This document shows positions 1 through 6,559 of a stretch of DNA of 61,600 bases, piece by piece. The stretch comes from a virus. The translations under genes and the position numbers were made by a program. The DNA lies in the IMG/VR virus record IMGVR_UViG_3300029787_000035, positions 1 through 61,600 of that record. The stretch is one strand, 5' to 3'. Under the pieces are notes generated by a model. The model was not told the DNA's origin. It searched no databases and was given only the letters and a program-made list of their open reading frames with translations. Position 1 is the stretch's first letter; each line of letters begins with the position of its first letter.

Positions 1-557
1 AAAGAACTCAAGCTAAGACTATAGGCCTTGGTATAATGTATGGAATGGGTAAAAATAAATTAGCATTATCATTAGGAGTTACTAAAGATGAAGCAGATGA
101 GTTAATTGAAAAGTACAACAAGAAGGTGCCTTTTATAAGAAAACTTTCTGACAGATGTAAATTAGCAGCCGATGAGAAGGGTGTGATTAGAACTAAAAAA
201 GGTAGAAAGTGTAGGTTTGATAAGTGGGAGACTAGAGACTTTGGACTACATCAAGCTGAAACATTTGATAATGCAGTAGCTAAATATGGTAAAGATAATA
301 TTAAGAGAGCCTATACATATAAAGCGTTAAATAGATTGATCCAAGGATCCTCAGCTGATCAAACAAAACAATCTATGTTGGATTGTTATAAACAAGGCCA
401 TTTACCAATGCTACAAATACATGATGAACTTTGTTTTAATATAAAAGATGATGCTCATGCAAATGAAATAAAAGGTATAATGGAAAAATCAATTGAATTT
501 AAAGTACCTTCAGTAGTTGATGTTGGATTAGGAAAGAGTTGGGGTGATGCTAAATAG
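1..557 (+). CDS. polA: DNA polymerase I (family A), C-terminal part of gene split by linearisation
   Basis: This is the 3' end of the polymerase whose 5' part is at 60183-61600; both share one frame when the ends are joined, giving a protein of about 624 residues. The window starts inside motif B (RTQAKTIGLGIMYGMG), which binds the incoming dNTP. Motif C (LQIHDEL) supplies the second catalytic aspartate at about base 420. The first in-frame ATG (base 36) is internal, not a real start. The stop overlaps the next gene, a homing endonuclease. Confidence 0.93.
   Translation, partial: RTQAKTIGLGIMYGMGKNKLALSLGVTKDEADELIEKYNKKVPFIRKLSDRCKLAADEKGVIRTKKGRKCRFDKWETRDFGLHQAETFDNAVAKYGKDNIKRAYTYKALNRLIQGSSADQTKQSMLDCYKQGHLPMLQIHDELCFNIKDDAHANEIKGIMEKSIEFKVPSVVDVGLGKSWGDAK
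3..100. repeat. Terminal direct repeat, left copy
   Basis: Bases 3-100 are identical to 61503-61600; base 2 differs from 61502, a synonymous Glu codon difference inside polA. A perfect overlap of about 100 bases at the ends of an assembled contig is the usual sign of a circular or circularly permuted molecule. The repeat lies inside the polA coding frame, so it is an assembly overlap rather than a physical phage end. Confidence 0.9.
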
Positions 558-975
558 AAATTTTCCTCATGATAACAAAGATTTAATAGCTTATGCAGCA
601 GGATTATTTGATGGTGAAGGTAACATTAATTACGCACAATATAAATGTAAAAAGCCAAACGGTAAAATATATTTAAAATGGAATGTTGCAATGGAAGTTG
701 CAATGACAGATTTAGATTGTATAAAAAATTTTTATGATATTGTTAAAGTAGGTAGTATTCATTTTAAAGGTATAGGTAAAGGTTCACTTGGTAAAACAGA
801 TCAATGGAGATGGAGATGCTCACATCAAAAAGCTTTACAGCTTGCAAAATTATTTTTACCTTATTGCACTGTCAAAAGAGAAAGACTATTAAAAATTATA
901 AACCACTATGAGTTTATTAAGCCGAAAGAATCCCTAGGAAAAAAGTTTAGTTTTTTAAAACCTAATAAAACTTAG
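547..975 (+). CDS. LAGLIDADG homing endonuclease (free-standing)
   Basis: The 142-residue product carries one LAGLIDADG-type motif near its N-terminus (AAGLFDGEGNI), in which the acidic residues coordinate the metal for DNA cleavage. One motif in a protein of this length implies it works as a homodimer. The ATG at 547 overlaps the last 11 bases of polA, and no intron boundary is seen, so this is a free-standing endonuclease next to a conserved gene. Such enzymes cut endonuclease-free alleles of a neighbouring gene and spread by repair; polA is the likely target locus (inference). It ends head-on with the minus-strand gene at 972. Confidence 0.85.
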   Translation: MLNRNFPHDNKDLIAYAAGLFDGEGNINYAQYKCKKPNGKIYLKWNVAMEVAMTDLDCIKNFYDIVKVGSIHFKGIGKGSLGKTDQWRWRCSHQKALQLAKLFLPYCTVKRERLLKIINHYEFIKPKESLGKKFSFLKPNKT

Positions 976-1157
976 CCTGTTGCAGCTAAGAGTTCTTGAA
1001 CATCTTGATGCTTTAATTCATTTCTAAGAGATTTTATTTCGCTCTCAGTCTTTAGCATTTCAGTAGTACATATTCCATTTGTCATAAGACTAGCTGACCA
1101 AGCGTGTTCTTTGTGTTGAAGTTTTTTTAATAACTCCAATTTTTCTTTACTTAACAT
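972..1157 (-). CDS. Small hypothetical helical protein
   Basis: 61 residues, mostly predicted helical and charged, with no recognised domain. It is the last gene of a four-gene minus-strand cluster whose members overlap or nearly abut. It overlaps the end of the homing endonuclease by 4 bases in convergent orientation. Function unknown. Confidence 0.6.
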   Translation of the reverse strand: MLSKEKLELLKKLQHKEHAWSASLMTNGICTTEMLKTESEIKSLRNELKHQDVQELLAATG

Positions 1158-1341
1158 TTACGATCTCCTCGTATGTTATGTGGATCCTTTTATTACCGGT
1201 GAAGCCATCATCGATAACTTCAGTAGTACCATTATCCACGTTGTCTGACACTTTCAATATCGCTTCTTTGCAATCGGTTGCTTCAACTACTTGGTCTACT
1301 TGCAAACCTCCCATGTATGCTTTGATACGATAAGCTGTCAT
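1147..1341 (-). CDS. Small hypothetical protein
   Basis: 64 residues starting MTAYRIKAYMGG, with alternating hydrophobic pattern suggesting a small beta-rich fold. It overlaps its downstream neighbour (972-1157) by 11 bases and its upstream neighbour by 4 bases, typical of translational coupling. Not recognised. Confidence 0.6.
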   Translation of the reverse strand: MTAYRIKAYMGGLQVDQVVEATDCKEAILKVSDNVDNGTTEVIDDGFTGNKRIHITYEEIVNVK

Positions 1342-1595
1342 AAGATATTATAAGATATTTCAAAGCTTTGGTCAATATCCATACCCTCACTGTCAATGGC
1401 ATAGCAAAATACATCATAAGAGGCCATAGAGCCCCCTAATCCTTCGATTTTTCGTTTTTGAGCTGTTCCTATAGCCCTAGCCATAGATCTGCATTCTGAG
1501 GCATCTGAGAGGTTATCTCTTAGGTATTGTCCACATTTTGTATCTCCATTTGGATAGGTCAAACAAAATGATGTTAATAAGATAAATTTAAACAT
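1338..1595 (-). CDS. Small cysteine-containing secreted or periplasmic peptide
   Basis: 85 residues. The N-terminus (MFKFILLTSFCLTY) is a short hydrophobic segment like a signal peptide, followed by a mature part with several cysteines (KCGQY, ECRSMA, VFCYA) that could form disulfides. It resembles the neighbouring 1626-1844 product in layout. Peptides of this form recur in marine phage genomes, where their role is unknown; I infer export to the host periplasm. Confidence 0.65.
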   Translation of the reverse strand: MFKFILLTSFCLTYPNGDTKCGQYLRDNLSDASECRSMARAIGTAQKRKIEGLGGSMASYDVFCYAIDSEGMDIDQSFEISYNIL

Positions 1596-1625
1596 ATTAA
1601 CTAATTACTGATTTTAGTTAGATTG

Positions 1626-1844
1626 TCAAATAGTCTGATTTTCTTTACAAGAAAATATTATATATGTTCTGTAGTCATTTATAAAAGTGTCACTAAAATT
1701 ATCCATTAATTCAGATGAATATTTATATCCATATCTTGCACATTCATGATAGCTGTTAAACTCAGTATTTTCTGGCACAAATGGCTTACAACTGTTACCA
1801 GAAATATTGCTGCATAATAGCATTACTAAAATAAATTTTGTCAT
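1626..1844 (-). CDS. Small cysteine-containing secreted peptide (MKFIL-type)
   Basis: 72 residues beginning MTKFILVMLLCSNISGNSC, then an acidic-aromatic body with HECARYGY and a final FSCKEN. I recognise the pattern (short hydrophobic start with CS, central 'Y.eCa..Gy', terminal Cys) as a recurrent small protein of marine phages without assigned function. It is first in the minus-strand cluster, divergent from the early operon at 1915. Confidence 0.7.
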   Translation of the reverse strand: MTKFILVMLLCSNISGNSCKPFVPENTEFNSYHECARYGYKYSSELMDNFSDTFINDYRTYIIFSCKENQTI

Positions 1845-1870
1845 TGACTTCTAATTACATCCCATATAAT
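1844..1870 (+). promoter_or_regulatory. Candidate sigma70-type promoter for the early operon
   Basis: TTGACT (1844-1849) and TATAAT (1865-1870) are separated by 15 bases, ahead of the gene at 1915, which has a good ribosome binding site (GAGGAG). The short spacer lowers confidence. A host-type promoter fits the absence of a phage RNA polymerase. Confidence 0.45.
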
Positions 1871-1914
1871 TAAGATAACACAATAAAAACAAACCAACAA
1901 TATGAGGAGACAAA

Positions 1915-2211
1915 ATGACTACAGATAATTTACTGCCACTTGGTCAAAAACCAGAAGGTGAACTACACGCACTAGAAAGAATGCAAAATGCATTTAATAA
2001 ACTGATGACTTCAATCAAAGTACTTGAAGAAAATATTAAGAAGCTAACAGAAGAAAATAAAAGACTTAAAGAAGCTTTAGGAATAACTGAAACATTAGAG
2101 CCATTACTTTTGACAGAAGATATGGAAGTTAAAGAACCAAGTTGGAAAGATTTAGTAAAAGAAGAAAGCCCTTTGAATGATTTGAAGGAGGTTATCAATG
2201 GACATAAATAA
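1915..2211 (+). CDS. Hypothetical coiled-coil protein
   Basis: 98 residues. A heptad-like segment at about residues 25-60 (VLEENIKKLTEENKRLKEAL) predicts a coiled coil, so the product probably oligomerises. It is the first gene of the plus-strand early operon, preceded by GAGGAG at a good distance from ATG. It overlaps the next gene by 14 bases. No family recognised. Confidence 0.75.
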   Translation: MTTDNLLPLGQKPEGELHALERMQNAFNKLMTSIKVLEENIKKLTEENKRLKEALGITETLEPLLLTEDMEVKEPSWKDLVKEESPLNDLKEVINGHK

Positions 2212-2425
2212 ATGGAAGTCAGTAGCAATACCCTCTAATGATTACAAGGTATTAAAAGCACTTTGTAAATCAAAGTATAGAGCCCCAGGTGCAATGATAT
2301 CTAAATTGTTAAATGACTATGTAGAACATCAAGCTAAGAAAAATAAAACAACTGTTGAAAATTTTAGAAAAAAATTATTAAACGGAGAAAGTAATGATGA
2401 CGGAGAGCGATCTAAAAAGAGTTGA
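2198..2425 (+). CDS. Small basic protein, possible ribbon-helix-helix DNA binder
   Basis: 75 residues with an N-terminal pattern WKSVAIPSNDYKVLKALCKS, like the strand plus first helix of ribbon-helix-helix regulators, followed by a second helix (GAMISKLLNDYVEHQ). It has a strong GGAGG ribosome site. The position at the head of an early operon suits a small regulator. The assignment is tentative. Confidence 0.55.
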   Translation: MDINKWKSVAIPSNDYKVLKALCKSKYRAPGAMISKLLNDYVEHQAKKNKTTVENFRKKLLNGESNDDGERSKKS

Positions 2426-2627
2426 TACTAGAATAAAAGCAAAAGAACTTTTTACTATTGAGTTAGATCATGCAAACAACACGCTTACCTTTATTGTAAA
2501 TGGTAAGATTATGAATGTTATAAAAACATTTAAAGCAGAAAACTTGTTTGATAGAATGTTGAAGATAGCAAAATTTAAATTTTTAAAAATGAGAGACTCT
2601 AGTAGAAAAGAATATATTGAAAACTAA
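2394..2627 (+). CDS. Hypothetical early protein
   Basis: 77 residues, no recognised domain. A GGAG lies 6 bases before the ATG. It overlaps the gene before by 32 bases and the methyltransferase start by 11 bases, so all four early genes form one tightly packed operon. Confidence 0.65.
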   Translation: MMTESDLKRVDTRIKAKELFTIELDHANNTLTFIVNGKIMNVIKTFKAENLFDRMLKIAKFKFLKMRDSSRKEYIEN

Positions 2628-3819
2628 ACTCAAGGTATTAGATTTATTCAGTGGGATTGGAGGCTTTAGTTTAGGTCTTCACTCTACTGATATATTTGAT
2701 ACAGTAAAGTTTGTAGAGTTTGATGAATTTTGTCAAAAAGTTTTAAAAAAAAATTTTCCAAACATACCAATTGAAGGAGATATAAGAAATGTCAAAGGAA
2801 AAGAATTTGAAGCAGATGTCATTGTTGGAGGATTCCCCTGTCAACCATTCAGTGTTGCAGGAAAACAAAAAGGGAGAGATGACAACAGATATCTCTGGCC
2901 AGAAATGTTTAGACTCATTAAAGAAATCAAACCCGAGTTCATTATTGGAGAGAATGTGCAGGGACTTGTTAACCTCCAAAACGGCATGGTCCTCAGACAG
3001 GTGCAAGATGACTTGGAAGGTGAAGGTTTCGAAGTCCAATGTTTCCTTATACCAGCTTCAGGCATCGGTGCTTGGCACCAAAGATTTAGGGTCTGGATTG
3101 TGGGCCACTCCAAACACAATGGATTACTTGCCGCCGAGAAGCGCAGCAGGGACAAAAAAATTAATGGAGGGACACAGGAAAGGCAGAACCAAACCATCGA
3201 ATCTGAGAGAACAAGTGGATCCAGAAACGATGAAGATGTATCCAACACCTCAAGCAGCCGATCACTTAGCAAACAAATCGGAGACACTAGAAGCATGGGA
3301 GAAGAGAGCAAAAAAGAAAAAGGAAGAGAACGGAGTGAATCTACAATTTGCACTTCGACACGCAGTTCAACGAGACGAGAGAGAAAAGTTAAAGATGTAT
3401 CCAACACCATCGGCCAACGAACAACAGTATCGACTGAAGGGAAACACTCAAGCATCGAAGTGCCTAGAAGCAATGGCAAGGAGAGGAGAGATAATGTATC
3501 CTACACCATCAGCGAGTTGTCAGATGGATGTAGTAGCACCACCAGAAACAGTGAAAAAGAATTCATCCGGTTGGAGTGTAACGAGGGTTGGCACTGGAAC
3601 GAAGTTCGGAGCGAAGTTGAACGATGTAGTGAACAAAGTAAATCAACCAATCAAACCTGGTGGCAAATTGAATCCGACCTTTGTGGAGTTCCTAATGGGA
3701 TTTCCAGAGAATTGGACAAAGATAGAGCAAGCAGAATCAAAAGTCTCGGAAACGCAATCGTCCCACAAATGGCAAGAATCTTCGGACTCGCAATTAAAAA
3801 AGTTTTATCCGACTCCTAG
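2617..3819 (+). CDS. dcm: DNA (cytosine-5-)-methyltransferase
   Basis: 400 residues from a TTG start; no ATG precedes motif I, so TTG is the likely initiator. The conserved C5-methyltransferase motifs appear in order: I (DLFSGIGGFSLG, residues 9-20, AdoMet binding), IV (GGFPCQPFS, catalytic Cys75), VI (ENV, 112-114), VIII (QRFR, 155-158) and X (LGNAIVP, about 377-383). Residues about 165-350, where the target-recognition domain lies, are low-complexity, Ser/Arg/Glu-rich, with repeated VSNT/VSYT motifs. That stretch is less AT-rich than the rest of the genome and is open in a second frame (see 2789-4333). The enzyme would methylate phage DNA at an unknown site, protecting it from host restriction or providing a 5-methylcytosine substrate for further modification. 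Confidence 0.92.
   Translation: MKTKLKVLDLFSGIGGFSLGLHSTDIFDTVKFVEFDEFCQKVLKKNFPNIPIEGDIRNVKGKEFEADVIVGGFPCQPFSVAGKQKGRDDNRYLWPEMFRLIKEIKPEFIIGENVQGLVNLQNGMVLRQVQDDLEGEGFEVQCFLIPASGIGAWHQRFRVWIVGHSKHNGLLAAEKRSRDKKINGGTQERQNQTIESERTSGSRNDEDVSNTSSSRSLSKQIGDTRSMGEESKKEKGRERSESTICTSTRSSTRRERKVKDVSNTIGQRTTVSTEGKHSSIEVPRSNGKERRDNVSYTISELSDGCSSTTRNSEKEFIRLECNEGWHWNEVRSEVERCSEQSKSTNQTWWQIESDLCGVPNGISRELDKDRASRIKSLGNAIVPQMARIFGLAIKKVLSDS
2774..2791 (+). promoter_or_regulatory. Internal ribosome binding site for the overprinted ORF
   Basis: AAGGAG at 2774-2779 lies 9 bases before the ATG at 2789, inside the methyltransferase gene. In the methyltransferase frame it codes for part of IEGDIRN. It is one of the better Shine-Dalgarno sites in this operon and supports internal initiation of the overlapping frame. 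Confidence 0.6.
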
Positions 3820-4333
3820 AGCAAATGAACCTGGTAGAACAACTAAAGGTTATGGTAGGGGTTTAGCAGAATTGATGGAAGGTAAAGAACAAAGAGAACC
3901 AAAGAAGATGTATAGAACACCTACTGCAATGGACAAGGGTGATAATAGTTTTAAGTATGCAGCTAAAATATTAAAAGGTAAATTAAATAGATCTCAGTCT
4001 AAGCAACCGGTACAGAAAACATTATCTATGGATGTAGCTATGGAGCATTTAAAAAACAATCAACACTTAATAGAAGCTTACGATGAAAAATTTAAGATGA
4101 GACCTCAGCTCCCACCTAAAGAAACATTTATTAAATATTTAAGAGAGAACCTGGATAAGAAAAAATTAGTTGAAGATAATATAATTAAGAAGACAACTAT
4201 TGATCATTGGTTAAGATCGGATCATTGCTTTGCATACCCTACCGTTGAATATTGGAATATGATTAAGCCATACTTAAAAGAAATTAAATTCGATTATCAA
4301 ATGACATTTGAAATCGAGTCTGATTGGGAATGA
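2789..4333 (+). CDS. PTP-repeat protein overprinted on the C5 methyltransferase
   Basis: 514 residues in a different frame from the methyltransferase; the first 1031 bases are shared, the last 514 are its own. Visible features are an MTWKVKVSKSN...YQLQAS segment, then repeated motifs of the form WATPNTMD, YPTPQAAD, YPTPSANE, YPTPSASC, YPTPRANE and YRTPTAMD, and FVEFLMGFPENWT where the other frame encodes VPNGIS. I recognise this arrangement from phage proteins usually labelled as methyltransferase-related. The unshared C-terminal part (KKTTIDHWLRSDHCFAYP...) resembles a small domain found at the end of phage methylases. The stop overlaps the next ATG as ATGA (4330-4333), so this frame is coupled to the Mom-like gene. 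The function is unknown; an accessory or DNA-recognition role in modification is inferred. Confidence 0.72.
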   Translation: MSKEKNLKQMSLLEDSPVNHSVLQENKKGEMTTDISGQKCLDSLKKSNPSSLLERMCRDLLTSKTAWSSDRCKMTWKVKVSKSNVSLYQLQASVLGTKDLGSGLWATPNTMDYLPPRSAAGTKKLMEGHRKGRTKPSNLREQVDPETMKMYPTPQAADHLANKSETLEAWEKRAKKKKEENGVNLQFALRHAVQRDEREKLKMYPTPSANEQQYRLKGNTQASKCLEAMARRGEIMYPTPSASCQMDVVAPPETVKKNSSGWSVTRVGTGTKFGAKLNDVVNKVNQPIKPGGKLNPTFVEFLMGFPENWTKIEQAESKVSETQSSHKWQESSDSQLKKFYPTPRANEPGRTTKGYGRGLAELMEGKEQREPKKMYRTPTAMDKGDNSFKYAAKILKGKLNRSQSKQPVQKTLSMDVAMEHLKNNQHLIEAYDEKFKMRPQLPPKETFIKYLRENLDKKKLVEDNIIKKTTIDHWLRSDHCFAYPTVEYWNMIKPYLKEIKFDYQMTFEIESDWE

Positions 4334-4908
4334 TTCGTTTAGAAATAACTTTAAAAAATGATGAACGACTTAAACAATCAATGGCTAAACATTACACAAA
4401 ACCAAAAGGTTTTGTAGGTAGATCTATTTGTTATGCGATTTACTATAATGATATTTATTATGGCCATATTATTGGTGGGAGCTGCACTTTGTTTTTACCA
4501 GGACGCAATGAATATTTTGGAATTGATAAATCTAAATTTCAACAGATTGTAAATAATATCTTCTATCATGTAGAAAAAGTAAATGGAAAGTATCCAATTC
4601 GTAACTTTACTTCACATGTATTGAAAGCTTGGAGATCTCAAATAAGTATTGATTGGTATAATAAATATAAAAATAAGGTCATAGGTTTTGAATCATTAAT
4701 TGAACCACCAAGGACTGCAGATTTATATAAAAAAGATAAATGGGACTTTGTTGGTAAGACTCATGGTTATACTTGTAAGAGAGTGTCTGGAAAAGAAAAA
4801 GGTGTATTTAAGAATGGTAAAAGAATTTGGGATAGAGAAAATTTAAAACCTAAGTTAGTTTATTGTAAAAAAATAATATCACTCCCTTGTACCCACGACA
4901 CTGATTAG
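4330..4908 (+). CDS. Mom/DruA-like (DUF4338-like) putative DNA modification protein
   Basis: 192 residues from the ATG at 4330, which overlaps the preceding stop. The pattern FVGRSICYAIYYNDIYYG, IVNNIFYHVEK, RNFTSHVLK, ISIDWYNKY, GFESLIEPPRTADLY and WDFVGKTHGYTCKRVSGK matches what I know of Mom-family adenine modification proteins and the related DUF4338 domain of DruA, both with a GNAT-like fold. Mu Mom converts adenine to a carbamoylmethyl form that blocks restriction. Directly after a cytosine methyltransferase, a second DNA-modifying activity makes sense. A Mom-type chemistry is inference; only the family pattern is seen. Confidence 0.65.
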   Translation: MIRLEITLKNDERLKQSMAKHYTKPKGFVGRSICYAIYYNDIYYGHIIGGSCTLFLPGRNEYFGIDKSKFQQIVNNIFYHVEKVNGKYPIRNFTSHVLKAWRSQISIDWYNKYKNKVIGFESLIEPPRTADLYKKDKWDFVGKTHGYTCKRVSGKEKGVFKNGKRIWDRENLKPKLVYCKKIISLPCTHDTD

Positions 4909-4946
4909 TTTATAATAAGTACTTGCCACTAAGGTAATTTTTTTAT

Positions 4947-5156
4947 ATGACTAAACTTAAACGCAACTACAAGATATGTACCGACTGTAAAGGAACGGGT
5001 AAAATCATAACTTCAAACAGATTGTTTGTATCTTGTATCATTTGCAATGGATCAGGATCCACGACTCACGGCTCATCATCAGAAGCACAACAAGTATTAT
5101 TATTTAAAGTAGCGTGGGATTATATTAATGGCAAACAAAACGGATGGTATCACTGA
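4947..5156 (+). CDS. Small DnaJ-type zinc-finger protein
   Basis: 69 residues. Two CxxCxGxG repeats (CTDCKGTGK and CIICNGSGS) at about residues 11-31 should bind one zinc ion, as in the cysteine-rich part of DnaJ. No J domain is present. Such small CxxCxGxG proteins are common in phages with unknown partners. It overlaps the next gene by 29 bases. Confidence 0.7.
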   Translation: MTKLKRNYKICTDCKGTGKIITSNRLFVSCIICNGSGSTTHGSSSEAQQVLLFKVAWDYINGKQNGWYH

Positions 5157-5427
5157 TCTAACAAAAGTATTAGTTAGTGCTGCTAAAAAATTTAATGAAA
5201 AAGAATATAGTAAACTACAATCTGTAATCTTTGCTATGCTCCATGGGGTTAACTATGGTTATACCGACATGGATGCTAGATTCCTGGAAGACTCAAACGA
5301 TTTATTTTTTATACACAAAGCTGATAAGATTCATAAAAAGATAACTAAGAAAACAAAAGTAAAATACAAAGATAACATAATTCAATTTAAAGATTTTAGT
5401 AGAAAGGATGTCACGAATGATGGCTGA
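5128..5427 (+). CDS. Hypothetical early protein
   Basis: 99 residues, basic C-terminus (KKITKKTKVKYK), no recognised domain. The start overlaps the zinc-finger gene and the end overlaps the next gene, consistent with co-translation. Confidence 0.65.
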   Translation: MANKTDGITDLTKVLVSAAKKFNEKEYSKLQSVIFAMLHGVNYGYTDMDARFLEDSNDLFFIHKADKIHKKITKKTKVKYKDNIIQFKDFSRKDVTNDG

Positions 5428-5632
5428 TAATTATACTAAAGCAGAAGCACAATTGGATTTTAGAGATATCTCTGAACATATAAGTGAAGAGGGATTAGAA
5501 GGCGCAGCCATTACAACTTTGATTGATGATGTACACGAACACTTTGAGGTCGCCACTCGATTAAATTTTAAAAAATCGAAAGGCCATTATCGTGCTCTAC
5601 TCAGTAGGCTTATTAAAACTTATGGGCACTAA
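5417..5632 (+). CDS. Hypothetical acidic early protein
   Basis: 71 residues from ATG 5417; an upstream ATG at 5408 is in frame, but AAAGGA at 5403-5408 is spaced correctly for 5417. The product is helical with an acidic N-terminal half. No family recognised. It overlaps the genes on both sides. Confidence 0.6.
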   Translation: MMADNYTKAEAQLDFRDISEHISEEGLEGAAITTLIDDVHEHFEVATRLNFKKSKGHYRALLSRLIKTYGH

Positions 5633-6065
5633 AATAGCTTCTGACATTGTTGCAGAAAATCATGTGTGCAATGAACAGAAGTTATGGAGGCATGTAATTT
5701 TAAATGCGTTTGAAGATACAAAAGTTTTAAGTTCAGATCGTAAAGCTAGTTTGGCAAAATGCGATGCACATTATTGGATTGCAAAGTCAAAAGATTTTGA
5801 ACAAATTTGTTGGTGGGCAGGATGGGAACCAGACAATGTAAGATACAGATATTCTAAGGCCTTAAGCAATGGAGATATAAAATTTAAAAGAAAACATTTT
5901 CTGTGGCACGAATATAATAAATTATTTCAAAGATTAAAAGCTGAACCCAATTTAGATTTAAGAAGAGAATTAAGACGGCATGTTGAAAACAAGCGTAGAC
6001 AAATAATGGATGCTGATAATGTGTATGTTAATAGTTTTAAGAAAGATTTAAATGTTGAACTTTAA
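5622..6065 (+). CDS. Conserved hypothetical early protein, possible DNA binder
   Basis: 147 residues from ATG 5622 (11 bases of overlap with the previous gene); a GTG 30 bases upstream is the only longer option. The central part (DFEQICWWAGWEPDNVRYRYSKAL) followed by a very basic helix (LRRELRRHVENKRRQ) resembles uncharacterised phage regulators with a helix-turn-helix-like core. It ends the early operon and runs straight into a perfect inverted repeat that may be its terminator. Confidence 0.6.
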   Translation: MGTKIASDIVAENHVCNEQKLWRHVILNAFEDTKVLSSDRKASLAKCDAHYWIAKSKDFEQICWWAGWEPDNVRYRYSKALSNGDIKFKRKHFLWHEYNKLFQRLKAEPNLDLRRELRRHVENKRRQIMDADNVYVNSFKKDLNVEL

Positions 6066-6103
6066 CCTGCAGTCAGGGAGCAAAATCTAAGCTGCAGGTT
6101 AAA
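6061..6103. terminator. Perfect 12-bp inverted repeat at the end of the early operon
   Basis: TTTAACCTGCAG (6061-6072) pairs perfectly with CTGCAGGTTAAA (6092-6103) around a 19-base loop. The left arm contains the stop codon of the last early gene. No T tract follows on the plus strand, so it may stabilise the 3' end or bind a protein rather than be a classical terminator. Confidence 0.5.
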
Positions 6104-6165
6104 GCAGTTAACTCATGATTTCTCCTAAGTTAGTTAAGTAACTTTAATATAAAAAAAATTTTTTT

Positions 6166-6381
6166 TCAAGTTTTTTTTCTTCTAAAAAATGTTCTCCAAA
6201 ACCATGATCTACAAATTGAAATAGCCGTGAATATTACTGCTATATGAAAAGACTCCCATACTGTTGGGTACATATCGAAAAATGGAAATATATATAGCTG
6301 CACTAATGTTGAAAGTAATAGCCCTGATCCTACATCAATAAGTGTTTCGAAGAGATTTCTCATAATAAAACCTAGGCTCAC
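6166..6381 (-). CDS. Small inner-membrane protein (DUF7220-like)
   Basis: 71 residues with two hydrophobic segments (about residues 14-35 and 43-57) and a basic C-terminus (RSWFWRTFFRRKKT). The pattern ETLxxxGxGxLxxxxVQLxxFP... followed by FTxxSxxRSxxxRxxF is one I recognise from a widespread family of small phage membrane proteins of unknown function. It stands alone on the minus strand; a long A/T tract (6150-6180) follows its stop and could act as a terminator. Confidence 0.75.
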   Translation of the reverse strand: MSLGFIMRNLFETLIDVGSGLLLSTLVQLYIFPFFDMYPTVWESFHIAVIFTAISICRSWFWRTFFRRKKT

Positions 6382-6431
6382 TAGAAAGGAATTTCAAAAA
6401 CGTGAGCCTAAGTTAACTAACAATTGAGGTA

Positions 6432-6559
6432 ATGAAAATGATAACAAACATTACTCAAGATAACTTTAGTGTATCGGCTTGGATCCGTCAATCGTTTATC
6501 TAGGTCAATGGCACAGTGACCACGGTTCACGGGGCTGGTTTCCTAATACACTTTCTTAG
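6432..6559 (+). pseudogene. Possible small gene broken by a frameshift
   Basis: From ATG 6432 (GAGG six bases upstream) the frame reads MKMITNITQDNFSVSAWIRQ and stops at 6501. A second frame overlapping the end reads YLGQWHSDHGSRGWFPNTLS from 6497 to a stop at 6557 and has no start of its own. Together they look like one peptide of about 40 residues interrupted by a one-base shift near 6490-6500. The join could be an assembly error, a mutation or a recoding site. The peptide is not assigned to a family. Confidence 0.35.

Noticed and set aside
3-100. Physical direct terminal repeat of the T7 type
   Set aside because: The repeat is inside the polA reading frame and about read-overlap length, so it is an assembly artefact of a circular or permuted molecule.
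2841-3479. 212-codon ORF on the minus strand within the methyltransferase gene
   Set aside because: It has no recognisable motif and no ribosome site, and follows from the low stop-codon frequency caused by the two plus-strand frames. Treated as a shadow.
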